Assembly: GCA_963816155.1 (NCBI GenBank)
Contig: CAWFJE010000011.1
Span: 248,001 to 312,000, forward strand
DNA from: JAXGXJ01 sp963816155
GTDB lineage: Bacteria; Actinomycetota; Thermoleophilia; RBG-16-64-13
Length of the DNA stretch: 64,000 bases
Direction: 5' to 3'
How positions within the stretch are numbered: the stretch's first letter is position 1; each line of letters opens with the position of its first letter. Under the pieces are notes generated by a model. It searched no databases and was not told the DNA's origin. It saw nothing but the letters and a program-made list of their open reading frames with translations. The translations under genes were made by a program, and so were the position numbers. Below, one piece after another: positions 28,011-36,838 of the stretch.

Positions 28011-28475
28011 ATGAACGGTTCGGGAGAAGACTACCGCGCGTGGATACACAGGAATGTACTCGACTCCGGCGGGAAGAAGATAGGTACCCTGGATGACATC
28101 TACTACGACGACGCCACCGGCAGGCCCCATTGGCTTCTGGTCAAGACCGGGCTCCTCGGCACCAAGAGGACACTCGTCCCCGCCTACGATCTCGGCATCA
28201 AGGATTCCGGTATCACCGTGCCTTTCGTGGAAGACACGGTCAAGGACGCCCCGAGGGTCCATCCCGACGAGATGCTGACCGAGGACCAGGAGAAGCGACT
28301 GTATACCTACTACGGCCTGGACTACATCGCTTCTATCGAGGCGGTGCGCTGGGATCCGGCGGCCGGTCTCTCCGAAGAAGAGGTGAGAAACCGGCTGGGC
28401 CGACCCTCACAGTGCGTCCGCTTGGACCAGACCATCATGATGCAGCCTGCGCCTCAGGACGACGAGGAGGCTTAG
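28011..28475 (+). CDS. PRC-barrel domain protein
   Basis: 154-residue protein with an N-terminal PRC-barrel (RNVLDSGGKKIGTLDDIYYDDATGRPHWLLVKTG, residues about 10-75) and a C-terminal acidic helical part. ATG 28011 with AAGGGAG upstream is chosen over the in-frame GTG at 27987. PRC-barrel proteins act as small adaptor modules in RNA processing, photosynthetic reaction centres and stress proteins; here no partner is certain. It lies upstream of a degenerate RecA-fold ATPase on the same strand. Confidence 0.8.
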   Translation: MNGSGEDYRAWIHRNVLDSGGKKIGTLDDIYYDDATGRPHWLLVKTGLLGTKRTLVPAYDLGIKDSGITVPFVEDTVKDAPRVHPDEMLTEDQEKRLYTYYGLDYIASIEAVRWDPAAGLSEEEVRNRLGRPSQCVRLDQTIMMQPAPQDDEEA

Positions 28476-28551
28476 CATTTGACCGACCTGAGCAGCGGGA
28501 GCGAGCCCCTCCCCAGAAGATCGACGCTCAAGCGACGCCCCACGGCCCTCC

Positions 28552-29607
28552 ATGGCCGAAGAGTTCCTGGCCCTGTTCAAGAGCACGGAGAGAGACGGTG
28601 CGCTTGAGGACGCGGCGCCCCCGGAGGTCCCGCCCGCCGGCGAAGGACCACCGTCTGCCGACACGGAGCGCTCTGCCGCCGCGACCGATGCGCAGCAGGC
28701 CGATAGTCAGGCCGACCTACCGAGTTCGGCCGGCCAGGCAGCCGCGACACCCACCCTGAGCCCCTTCCTCCGCAGCTTCCTGCGCCGCTCCCGCTACGCT
28801 CTCCACCTCCCCTCCTCGGGCATCCCCGATCTCGATACCCGGCTGGCGGGTGGGCTCATGCCAGGCCTGCACCTTCTCGCCGGACATGCCGGGGAGGAGA
28901 AGACCGCCCTCATGCTTTCAGCCCTTTGGCAGGCCGTTTCCGCGCAGCGACCCGTGATCTTCTACGCTTTTCGCGAGGGAAGCTTCCGGGTGTGGATGCG
29001 GCTGGTCGCCGCCCTAGCCACCCTTGAAGCAGACTCTGGCCGGCCTGCCCTCTCTCTGGTCCAACTACGGCGCGCGCACCTGTCGGTCGCTCAAATCGAC
29101 CAACTGGTCCACCTGGATCGCCTCTTGCAGATAACGGTGTTCTCCGTGGTATCCCTAGTGGACGGCTCTACCACAGGCATCGCCACGCCGGACCATCTCT
29201 TGGAAGATCTGCGGGCAAGAAGCCGCGAGGCGCGCGAGCAGGCGAAGCCGATGCCCCTTGTGGTCGTGGACGATCTCGACCGTCTTATCCTTGACCATCC
29301 GGAACAGTCGGTCACCCGCGCCCTGACGCTCCTCGGCGAGGTTCTCGAGGAGGAGTGCGCCTCCGGCCTGGTCGCCGCCACCCTTGCCGAGCCCCTTGCC
29401 GGTACGGCCGACGCCCCGCGCACCCAGACGGTGCTCGTCCTCGGGAAGACCGTGGAGACGGCAAGCGAGCATCTCGGGCGGGCGACGCTCGAGGTGCGGG
29501 CCAATGCGGCTGGAGGTTGGACGGGCACCGTGCCCTTGCTTCTGGACTTCTCCTCCGGGCTGTTCACCCCCGACCCCATGGAAGAGCCAACAACGAACCC
29601 CAGCTGA
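28552..29607 (+). CDS. degenerate RecA/DnaB-fold ATPase-like protein
   Basis: 351-residue protein. A disordered Ala/Pro/Glu-rich N terminus (about 85 residues) precedes a RecA-like core: SGIPDLDTRLAGGLMPGLHLLAGHAGEEKTALML, where the P-loop is GHAGEEKT, lacking the usual G-K-T/S spacing of GxxxxGKT; Walker B is PLVVVDDLDRL. The layout matches DnaB C-terminal or KaiC-like domains, but ATP binding may be lost. Start ATG 28552 lacks a good ribosome site, and an earlier start in another frame (TTG at 28479) with an indel is possible. It converges with the DAC-like gene, 8 bases apart. Confidence 0.65.
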   Translation: MAEEFLALFKSTERDGALEDAAPPEVPPAGEGPPSADTERSAAATDAQQADSQADLPSSAGQAAATPTLSPFLRSFLRRSRYALHLPSSGIPDLDTRLAGGLMPGLHLLAGHAGEEKTALMLSALWQAVSAQRPVIFYAFREGSFRVWMRLVAALATLEADSGRPALSLVQLRRAHLSVAQIDQLVHLDRLLQITVFSVVSLVDGSTTGIATPDHLLEDLRARSREAREQAKPMPLVVVDDLDRLILDHPEQSVTRALTLLGEVLEEECASGLVAATLAEPLAGTADAPRTQTVLVLGKTVETASEHLGRATLEVRANAAGGWTGTVPLLLDFSSGLFTPDPMEEPTTNPS

Positions 29608-29615
29608 CGCGGCGA

Positions 29616-30818
29616 CTACAGGAGGGCTAAGGCGGCCGTCCCTTCGTCCCCCGTGCGCGGGTCCCGGCTCGTGAAGACGATGGTCATCTCACCATCCGCC
29701 GAGATCATCACCGGCACGCCGCCCCAGTGGTAGGCGGAATACGCCGCCGTGGTACGCGCCCCCAGATGGCCGCGCGCCGAATCGTGCAGATGCAGGATGC
29801 CGCCGAAAGCCAGCACCGACTCGCGGTCGAACAGCACCGCCCCATCGATGGTGGCGAGTTCGAGCAATAGCTTCCTCTGGTGGTCGCGCTCCGTGGTGGC
29901 ACCCATCCTGATGCTCGACGCCCGCGGACCCAGCAGAGCATGTATGCCTGAAGGAGGGCGCTCGGGATCCGCCAGACGGCAGGCACATTCCACCAGATGA
30001 TCGACGACCCGCCGGCCGGGATCGAACACCAGGAGGGCACCCTTGCGTCGATAGCTCAGATCGAGCGCGCACAATAGTATGTTGTTCGCGATATCCACGC
30101 CCCCGAAGATGGACGAAGTGGCCGCTGCGAGAGCGGCGCGGTCGTAGATGGCCCAACGTCCCTTGCGGCAGGAGGCCATGAGGCCGCCACGGTCGAGGAC
30201 TATAGTGTCGCCGTTCTCGGTGATGTGGAACGACCATTGGCCGGGTCCCAGCACCGACACGAACGGATCGAGGAAGTCCGGATTGAAGGCGGGCATGGGA
30301 AGCTGGCAGATGTCCTCGCGGGTGATCTGGCGGTAGTCGAGGAAGCAGAGTTGCTTATCGACTTCCAGAAACACCTGCCCGCTGGTGGCGATGGAATCGA
30401 GACCCTTCTGCAGGGACACCTCGGTGATGTCGGTGCCCCCGCTCCCCGGAGACAGGATGAGGTTCATGGTGACCGAGCGGTTCTCCGAGGTGCGAAACTC
30501 CAGGTTGTCGGCCCAGGCGAAGAGCCGCTCCCACTGCACCTCGTCGTCGTGCTCGTTCAGCCAGGCGATGACCACTTCGCGGCGCACGCTGGAGAGATCA
30601 CGGATGGTCACGACCTCCGGCAGGGAAGCCGCCCAGACCTCAAGATGTCGGTCGATGAAGTCGCACACGGCCGCCAGAGCCGGTCCATGAGGAGCATGGC
30701 TCTTGAACACCACCTCTTCGCCGCCGACCGCGAAGGAGTGCTCCTCTGGGCCATGGTCGGCCAGATACCAGTGAGGCACCGTGTCCACAATCTGAAGGAG
30801 TAGTTCTCGCTCGTGCAT
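29616..30818 (-). CDS. divergent diadenylate-cyclase (DAC/DisA_N)-like protein
   Basis: 400-residue protein. The first roughly 220 residues are an unrecognised domain (MHERELLLQIVDTVPHWYL...). Residues about 240-395 resemble the DAC fold of c-di-AMP synthases: LLCALDLSYRRKGALLVFDP (start of domain), IDGAVLFDRESVLAFGGIL (DGA motif retained) and HLGARTTAAYSAYHW at the place of the RHR motif. There the His is missing (ART instead of RHR). It may therefore be a catalytically weak or repurposed member, as in variants with extra N-terminal sensor domains. ATG 30818 with AGGG upstream. Assignment is by motif only. Confidence 0.6.
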   Translation of the reverse strand: MHERELLLQIVDTVPHWYLADHGPEEHSFAVGGEEVVFKSHAPHGPALAAVCDFIDRHLEVWAASLPEVVTIRDLSSVRREVVIAWLNEHDDEVQWERLFAWADNLEFRTSENRSVTMNLILSPGSGGTDITEVSLQKGLDSIATSGQVFLEVDKQLCFLDYRQITREDICQLPMPAFNPDFLDPFVSVLGPGQWSFHITENGDTIVLDRGGLMASCRKGRWAIYDRAALAAATSSIFGGVDIANNILLCALDLSYRRKGALLVFDPGRRVVDHLVECACRLADPERPPSGIHALLGPRASSIRMGATTERDHQRKLLLELATIDGAVLFDRESVLAFGGILHLHDSARGHLGARTTAAYSAYHWGGVPVMISADGEMTIVFTSRDPRTGDEGTAALALL

Positions 30819-30914
30819 AACCCTATTCTACTGCGTCCGTGTGGCTGACGACGCATCCGGACCTCCTTGCAAGGGCCGCTGAGGTGCGAGAGACTGGCAT
30901 CGAAGGAGGTCCTC

Positions 30915-32270
30915 ATGGCGACGGGCAGACAACACGGGTGGAAACGATCTGACTTGTGCCCTACGCCCAACCGCCTGCGCACGAGGCACCTTCTGGGCGT
31001 GCTCTCGCTGCTGGTGGTCCTTCTGAGCTTCCTGGGGACCACGGCGGCCCAAGCCGCTTCTCCAGCCTCCATCGTCTTCCGCGGCCCATCCGAGCGCAAG
31101 TGGATCGCCCTCACCTTCGACGACAACACCATCCCTGGACCCAGCCTGGCTACGCTTCAGGTGCTCCGTGACTACGGTGTGCCCGCCACCCTCTTCCTGA
31201 TCGGGTATGCGGTCGACCTCTTCCCGGAGCTCACCGACCAGGTCGCCCGGGGCGTCGCCGAGGGGCTCTTCGAGGTGGGAGACCACAGTGCCACTCATCC
31301 GGACCTCACCACCCTCTCGGCGTCCGACCTTGTGGCGCAGATCGGAGGCGGAACGGACGCCTTCCAGCACGTAACCGGGCTGGGCACGACACCGTTCTTC
31401 CGACCTCCTTACGGCCACAACAACTCGCTCGTAGCCCAGGTGGGAGGAGATGAAGGCTTCACCCACCTCGTGTTGTGGGACGTGGGCACAGAGGACTGGA
31501 CGGGCCAGTCGGCAGCCACTATCGAGAGCAACATCGTGAGCCGGGCGCACAACGGGGCTATCGTCCTTCTCCACATGGCGGCGCCGAACACGGCCGCCGC
31601 GCTTCCCGGGATCATAACGCGGCTCCGGGGCGCCGGGTATCAGTTCGTCCCCGTCTCGGCGATGCTCAGAGGCCGTGGCCTGTTCGTCGATGTCGACCCG
31701 AACAGTGAAGTCGGGCGGGCCGTGCCGACCCTCACGGCCGCCGGCATCATGAGTGGCTACGATGCCGATCATTTCGGCCCCGCAGACGGCCTGACCAGAG
31801 CCCAGGCGGCCAAGATCGTCTCCTTGGTCTCCGGCATCCACACGGAGGCGATCGATCACCCAGACTGGTACAGCTTCTGGGACGTCCCACCCACGTACGA
31901 TCCTCGGGGCATCATTCTCCCCTACCCCTTCGATTTCGTGGAGGAGGTGGCGGCCGCCGGACTCGTGCTGGGTACCACCGACCCGCAGGGCGAGCACGTG
32001 TTCTACCCCTACGAGGAGATCACGCGCGTGCAACTCGCCCAGATCCTGGCGCGAATGGCCCGGCAGTTTCTCGGCTATCCGCAGCGTCTACAGGGTCCGG
32101 CCCCGTCGTTCGTAGATGTGCCCGCCTACGCGGCGGTGGACGTGGCTCTCGTCGCGCGCCTGGGCCTCATGAAGGGGTACCCCGGCGGCCGTTTCGATCC
32201 CTGGAACCGCGCCCAGCGCGGCCACGCGGCTGTGGTCATGAGCAGGTATATGCAGCTACCGGCGTACTAG
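30915..32270 (+). CDS. SLH-anchored polysaccharide deacetylase (NodB fold)
   Basis: 451-residue secreted protein. Signal peptide about 1-45 (hydrophobic LLGVLSLLVVLLSFLGTTAAQA). NodB domain about 50-230: ALTFDDNTIPG (catalytic and metal Asp pair), DHSATHPDL (metal His-x3-His), RPPYGHNN and VLLHMA. Then three SLH repeats to the C terminus (FVDVDPNSEVGRAVPTL..., FWDVPPTY..., FVDVPAYAAVDVALV). The predicted role is deacetylating peptidoglycan or a secondary polymer while attached to the wall through SLH. A perfect AAGGAGGT precedes ATG 30915. Confidence 0.9.
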   Translation: MATGRQHGWKRSDLCPTPNRLRTRHLLGVLSLLVVLLSFLGTTAAQAASPASIVFRGPSERKWIALTFDDNTIPGPSLATLQVLRDYGVPATLFLIGYAVDLFPELTDQVARGVAEGLFEVGDHSATHPDLTTLSASDLVAQIGGGTDAFQHVTGLGTTPFFRPPYGHNNSLVAQVGGDEGFTHLVLWDVGTEDWTGQSAATIESNIVSRAHNGAIVLLHMAAPNTAAALPGIITRLRGAGYQFVPVSAMLRGRGLFVDVDPNSEVGRAVPTLTAAGIMSGYDADHFGPADGLTRAQAAKIVSLVSGIHTEAIDHPDWYSFWDVPPTYDPRGIILPYPFDFVEEVAAAGLVLGTTDPQGEHVFYPYEEITRVQLAQILARMARQFLGYPQRLQGPAPSFVDVPAYAAVDVALVARLGLMKGYPGGRFDPWNRAQRGHAAVVMSRYMQLPAY

Positions 32271-32590
32271 GAACGCCGCGGGCAACGCTCGGTTCATCCA
32301 GAGAGTTGGTGGCGCAGACAAGGTTTGATGAGGCTATGGCAAGGGCTTGAATGCTGTTCGACAGCTCAGGATTTGGCCCCTGCTCGATCACGTTTATCAT
32401 GCGCCACTTGGCGGTATCGTCATCTAGGCATGCGCCGCTCGCTTGGAATGGCACTCCCGACGAGGCCTTCCCCTTGAGAAGTCGGCCATTGTGGCTTAGA
32501 ATTCAGAAAGAAGCGGTATAACCGTGTATTGATTTCACGTTGGCAAAAAACCGCGTTGGGGTAGTTGTTCTCGAATTCGTGGAGGTCCAG
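32271..32590. other. intergenic region before the small anchored protein
   Basis: About 320 bases without a convincing gene. The stretch from 32490 to 32560 is AT-richer (TATAAC at 32517-32522, AAAAAA near 32546) and probably holds the promoter. GGAGGT at 32581-32586 is the ribosome site for the next gene. No clear hairpin was seen. Confidence 0.4.
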
Positions 32591-32926
32591 ATGGTCAAAC
32601 GAATGCTAATAGTGGTCTTGGGGGCCGTGCTACTGACCTTTTTCATGGCGACAGTGGCGCTTGCGGCTACGCCCGAGGACATCTTTGAGGACCTGCAGGA
32701 CGGGAGGCTCGACGGGAAGTACACCGACGAGGAGTTGAAGGCTTACAACGACAACTCAACGTACAGCCAGTACCCTCCGGTCACCAATCCCGACACAACT
32801 GACCCCGGCGACCGAGACGAGTTTCCGTTCACCGGCTTCCAGATGCTCGTCGCCGGTGTGGTTGCGGTGGGTCTCGTGGGTGGTGGCTTTGCCTTGCGGC
32901 GCGTCTCCCGCTCTCGACAATCCTGA
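32591..32926 (+). CDS. small surface protein with sortase-like FPFTG tail
   Basis: 111-residue protein. Signal peptide (MVKRMLIVVLGAVLLTFFMATVALAA, cleavage after ALA), then an acidic, hydrophilic 55-residue body, FPFTG at about residues 79-83, a hydrophobic helix (LVAGVVAVGLVGGGFAL) and a basic RRVSRSRQS tail. This is the architecture of a cell-wall sorting signal, with FPFTG in place of LPxTG. GGAGGT precedes ATG 32591. It lies 35 bases before an O-antigen-ligase-type gene. Partner sortase not in this window. Alternative: a simple tail-anchored membrane protein. Confidence 0.7.
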   Translation: MVKRMLIVVLGAVLLTFFMATVALAATPEDIFEDLQDGRLDGKYTDEELKAYNDNSTYSQYPPVTNPDTTDPGDRDEFPFTGFQMLVAGVVAVGLVGGGFALRRVSRSRQS

Positions 32927-32961
32927 CTCTCGCGCTGCGCGTGCGAACTCGGTAGCAGAGC

Positions 32962-35374
32962 TTGTCCTCTACGGGCAGTAGCTTTGCTGAGGACGAAAGC
33001 CGTCTTCGCGCCGTAGGCATCTGGGCTGCGCCTCTTGTCGTCCTCTTTGGCGTCTGGCTGTGGCTGGCCTTTTCCTCCGGAGGATTCCAGCCTCGACTAT
33101 GGCTGCTCCCGACCATGGCGCTCGGCCTGTCAGGCCTGGTGGTCTTCGTCCTGGCCGCCTATCCTCGACACCCGCGCCAGCTTTCTCTCGCGGTGCTGGC
33201 TCTCTTTGGCCTGTACGCGATTTGGGTGGCTCTGTCCGCCGTGTGGGCGGACTCCCCCACCCGGGTCTGGCTGGAGGCGACGCGCACGGGCAGCTACCTG
33301 CTCGTTCTGGCCCTTGCTCTTGTTTTTCTGACCGACCCAGGTGCAAGGAGGGCCTTCAGATACCTCCTGATAGCGGCTTCCTTCTTCCTTCTGACCGCAT
33401 GTCTCTGGAGATTGTGGTCGGCAAACGAAGTGGCCAGCCTCTTCATCGCGAACAGATACTACTATCCGGTCAGCTACCCCAATAACGCAGCTGCGCTCTT
33501 CCTGGTCGGCTTCTGGCCCCTCATCTGGCTGGCGGCGGGACCGGAAGAGAAGGCTGTTGTTCGCGGTCTGTCTCTTGGCTTGGCCACGGGGCTACTTGGG
33601 TTGGCGATTCTGACCCAGTCGCGCGGGGCTATCTACAGCCTCGCTTTCACTGTTGTGCTGACCTTCATCGTGTCACCCGCCCGTCTCAGAACGCTGCTCT
33701 ACCTGATGGTTCCGGGACTTCTTCTCCTCTACGAGTTTCCCGTCCTAAACCGCTATTGGCTCGAAGGTCCTGCCGCCGTTGGAGGCGGCCCTGGAGCACG
33801 CACTATTCTCCTGGCTTCCGTAGCCGCCGCCTGCTTCGGGACGATTCTCGGCATCTCGGAGCGATGGGTCCGGGTCGGCGCACGGGTGAGGACTGTGCTC
33901 GGCAGCATCCTCCTGGTAGCCGCTGCCGCAGGTGCCATCTATGGGTCGATGGCCCTGACCAGTGATGTCGGAGGACCGTTGAAGTGGGTCTCGCACACGT
34001 GGAAGGCGTTTAGCGGTCAGATCGAGGAAAACGAGTCTGCGGCAGCGTCCACGACACGGTTTGCCTTGGTGTCTTCCAGCGGCCGGGTGGATATATGGCG
34101 GGTGGCGTTGGATGAGTTCCAGGAAGCTCCCGTCCTGGGCGTGGGAGCCGACAACTTCGTCTTCCAGTACGACCGGTTCAGGACTCTTGAGAGCCTCACT
34201 CCCAGACACGCCCATTCCATCGAACTGCAGGTGCTGGGCGAAACGGGCTCCGTGGGTGGGATCCTCGCCTTCGGCGGCATGCTGCTTGCGCTCGGCGCAA
34301 TCATGTGGTCGCGATGCGTAGCCGGATGGTTGGGCTTTCGTGAGTTGTGGTCACGGCGCCGGAGGGCTGGGGCAGCCCCACCCAGAAACTCGCGCTTGTG
34401 CAACGCCCGTTGGGGTAGAAACTCGATGGAATACGGCTGGGAGATGGCCCTGCTGGTGGGTGTAACCTACTGGCTCGTGCACGCAAGCGTCGACTGGCTA
34501 TGGCAGATGGCCGGAGTCACCATCCCAGCAATACTCTTGCTTGCTGCCGCGTTGGCAAGCACTGACGCTCGCGCCGACATCATGTGGCCGCGGTGGAACC
34601 GCTGGCTGAGAATGAAATCCTCCTCTTCCGAGACGAGCGACGAGGCCGCTGCGGAGCCGTCCACGGATCCTGTTCGCCAATCCAGCATCGTCGCTGCGGC
34701 ATTTCGGGCTCTGATGGTAGCCCTGTCTCTAGCCGTCATCACAGGCGCTGCACTCCCCTACCTTTCTCTGCAGTATCAGAATTCGGCCTTGGCTCTTGCC
34801 GAGAGAGACGGGGTACTGGCTGTGGAACGCGCTGCAACTGCCTCTTGGTTCCAGCCCGCCGATCCCGCTCCGCATGCGACACAGGCACGCATCTACGCGA
34901 ATGCGGCAGAAGCCGCGGCCGCGTCAGGCGATACCGACCGGGCAGGGGCGGTGCTCGACAACCTCGCTCTTAGCCTTGCGAGTTACGAGGACGCCATCGC
35001 CAAGGAGCCTGCGGACTGGACCCTGCGCTATCAGGCCGGGGTGACAACCCTCAATATGCTCCTTGCCACAGAGTATGCGTCAGGGGGCGAATCCCGACCT
35101 TGACTATGCTCTGCTCATACCGTTGGTCCCCGGTCTGGAAGACTGGTCGGCATTGGCCGGTTCCCCTTCACCTCTGCCCGCTCCCGGCATGGCCACCGGG
35201 TCTCTCGCCGCGACTAGCGACAGCCGAGAGACCTCTGCAGGCTACCGGGGCCTGTCCAAAGAGGAACTCGCGAACCTTGCCCTCGATCTTCTGAGCACCG
35301 CCAAGGAGCGCAATCCGTTGGCCAGCCAGGTGGACGCCGCCGTCGAGATTGTTGAACAACTGCAAGGTCGCTGA
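32962..35374 (+). CDS. O-antigen ligase / polysaccharide polymerase-like membrane protein (frameshifted)
   Basis: About 804-residue membrane protein with 10-12 helices, a Wzy_C (O-antigen ligase) signature region around SSSGRVDIWRVALDEFQEAPVLGVGADNFVF and the conserved TPRHAHSIELQVLGETG (RHAH with Glu), followed by a further hydrophobic block and a C-terminal TPR-like helical part. One extra G in the GGGGG run at 35083-35087 truncates the frame; removing it continues as GANPDLDYALLIPLVPG to the stop at 35374. Start TTG 32962 is tentative. Predicted role is joining or polymerising glycans on the outer face of the membrane. Confidence 0.82.
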
Positions 35375-35453
35375 ACTTCACCGGGACTGCTTCGAATGCC
35401 ACAGGACCCGTGCGCCCGCGCCTCCCTCTCTCTTCTCGCACATGATGACAGCA

Positions 35454-36219
35454 TCACCCCTGATCCGATACCAATCCAATGGATGGCGATGAGTCGGCAG
35501 CGAAGCCCGCGATGATGGCATCAACACCGGCAAGAAAGATCGCGTCAGTGGAGAGTTCGCCCGCCTGCACGGACGTTGTCAACACGCCTGATTCCGACGG
35601 CCCAATGTCACCCGAGCCGGACGCTCCTGGCGGGAACATCCTACGAATCCATACGCGCCGCGCGCCATCGCCATCCCCTCGTGTATCGCCGGCCTCACCC
35701 GACAGTTCCGCCTCTTCCTGCACCCAGAGCGCCAGGAGAGTGTGACCCACCAGGAGGGCGACCAGATTGCTCACCAGGATCGCACTCTGAATCGGGTCGG
35801 CTCCGGACCGAAGCACGATACGCATCAGCACATTGGCCCGCTTCTTGGCCACGGCAGAGCTGGCGAGATCACGCACAAGGAGAGGAGCTGCGTTTGGATG
35901 GGTTTGGATGAAATCCTGCAGCTGGACGAACGTCCCTCTGACTTGGTCTGCCCAGTCTCCCCCATCGGGTGGTCGCCCCAGCTTACGGTACAGGAACTCG
36001 GCAACGCCCGTCATCAGCTCGTCCTTGCTACCGAAATGGTAGTAGAGGGAACTGGCCTTGATGTCCAAGAACGCCCGCCAACGTGCGCATGCTGAGCGCC
36101 TCCAGGCCGGCGTCATCGATGACCTCGAGCGCGGCCTCGCATATGAGGTCGCGGGTGAGCCGACCCTTAGCGCCGCCATTCCCTTCGTCCACTACCGCAC
36201 CCTCCACACGATTTGACAT
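35454..36219 (-). CDS. TetR-family transcriptional regulator (frameshifted)
   Basis: About 254-residue repressor. N-terminal helix-turn-helix: LTRDLICEAALEVIDDAGLEALSMRTLAGVLG then IKASSLYYHFGSKDELM, which requires one base change near 36068 (extra A in GGACATC). C-terminal ligand-binding domain of TetR_C type (residues about 90-200), then a Gly/Ser-rich tail. ATG at 36219 lies 7 bases from the first of two tandem palindromes (36226-36264), so autorepression is very likely. No divergent coding gene follows within 600 bases; the regulated target is unclear. It converges with the O-antigen-ligase gene. Confidence 0.85.
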
Positions 36220-36225
36220 GACCGC

Positions 36226-36264
36226 CTAACGTCGTTAGACTGTCGCCGACTAACGTCGTTAGTC
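36226..36264. promoter_or_regulatory. two tandem TetR-type operator palindromes
   Basis: CTAACGTCGTTAG at 36226-36238 recurs inside the longer palindrome GACTAACGTCGTTAGTC at 36248-36264; centres are 24 bp apart, close to two helical turns plus a little. They are directly upstream of the TetR start at 36219, the classic place for TetR-family autoregulation. Confidence 0.85.
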
Positions 36265-36534
36265 AGATACGAGACACGATCGTCCGCCTTGCCGCCGTGC
36301 AACGGGCGTTATTTTAGTTACGGGGCGAAAGGAGCCGATGTGCGCTTCCTCATAATCCCCTGCCCACCTGAGACGACTCACAAGGCCGTGTCATACATAT
36401 TCTCGGTTGCGCGCCGTTTTCCCTGAAGGAATCGCCGCATCGGTAGTGATTTGTTGCATGCGAGTCTCGGCCTTGCTCGTCGCACACACAGTGAGCATGC
36501 GAAAGCGGGCGCCGCCCCAGCCCCCGCTCAAAAA

Positions 36535-36568
36535 AAGAGGGACCGAAGCTTTTGCGGGAATCGGTCCC
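36535..36568 (-). terminator. intrinsic terminator oriented for the minus strand
   Basis: A 10-bp perfect stem (GAGGGACCGA and complement) with a 14-base loop. On the minus strand it is followed by seven T (A7 at 36528-36534 on plus). No minus-strand gene lies upstream, so it would end an unseen antisense or small RNA. Confidence 0.7.
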
Positions 36569-36694
36569 TCGTTCTGGAGACGTGATGTCTCCTAGCGGAT
36601 CAGGATGCCTCCCAGCACCCTCACTCGCACCTCATTCATACCTCTTTCAGGGCCGGCTGTAAACATCGGCCCGTGAGGATTTCCAGGGTGCGCC

Positions 36695-36733
36695 TGTCGG
36701 ATGACCGCTGCCGTGGGCAACGGTCATCCGACA
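36695..36733. repeat. long inverted repeat / hairpin
   Basis: TGTCGGATGACCG pairs with CGGTCATCCGACA (13 bp); inside the 13-base loop TGCC and GGCA pair again around GTG. It is about 105 bases upstream of the SLH/beta-helix gene. It could be a 5' UTR structure, a terminator without U-tail, or part of a small RNA. Confidence 0.65.
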
Positions 36734-36838
36734 CGGTTGGGCGTAGATTCCTGATTTGCAGGGTCATCCAGCGAGTGAGGCTCCAAGAGCTAGTCGCGTG
36801 GTGACCATCTCTGCAATCAACCTAGGGAGAACAAATCA

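Larger units (their letters stand above)
36265..36838. other. long intergenic region with two hairpins, no convincing gene
   Basis: About 570 bases between the TetR operators and the SLH/beta-helix gene. A short GTG frame at 36340 after AAAGGAG (28 codons) is open but unrecognised. It also holds the minus-strand terminator-like hairpin (36535-36568) and the long inverted repeat (36695-36733). AGGGAGAA at 36824-36831 is the ribosome site of the next gene. No known riboswitch consensus was matched. Confidence 0.5.

Noticed and set aside
32236..32454. 72-codon minus-strand frame in the gap after the SLH deacetylase
   Set aside because: No ribosome site, no recognisable motif, and it overlaps the end of the deacetylase gene.
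36340..36426. Short GTG-started frame (28 codons) after AAAGGAG
   Set aside because: Good ribosome site but too short and without recognisable similarity; mentioned only as an open possibility in the intergenic entry.
36601..36838. Riboswitch (c-di-GMP or c-di-AMP type) upstream of the SLH/beta-helix gene
   Set aside because: Such switches often precede SLH genes, but I could not match the conserved core of either class; only a long hairpin is visible.
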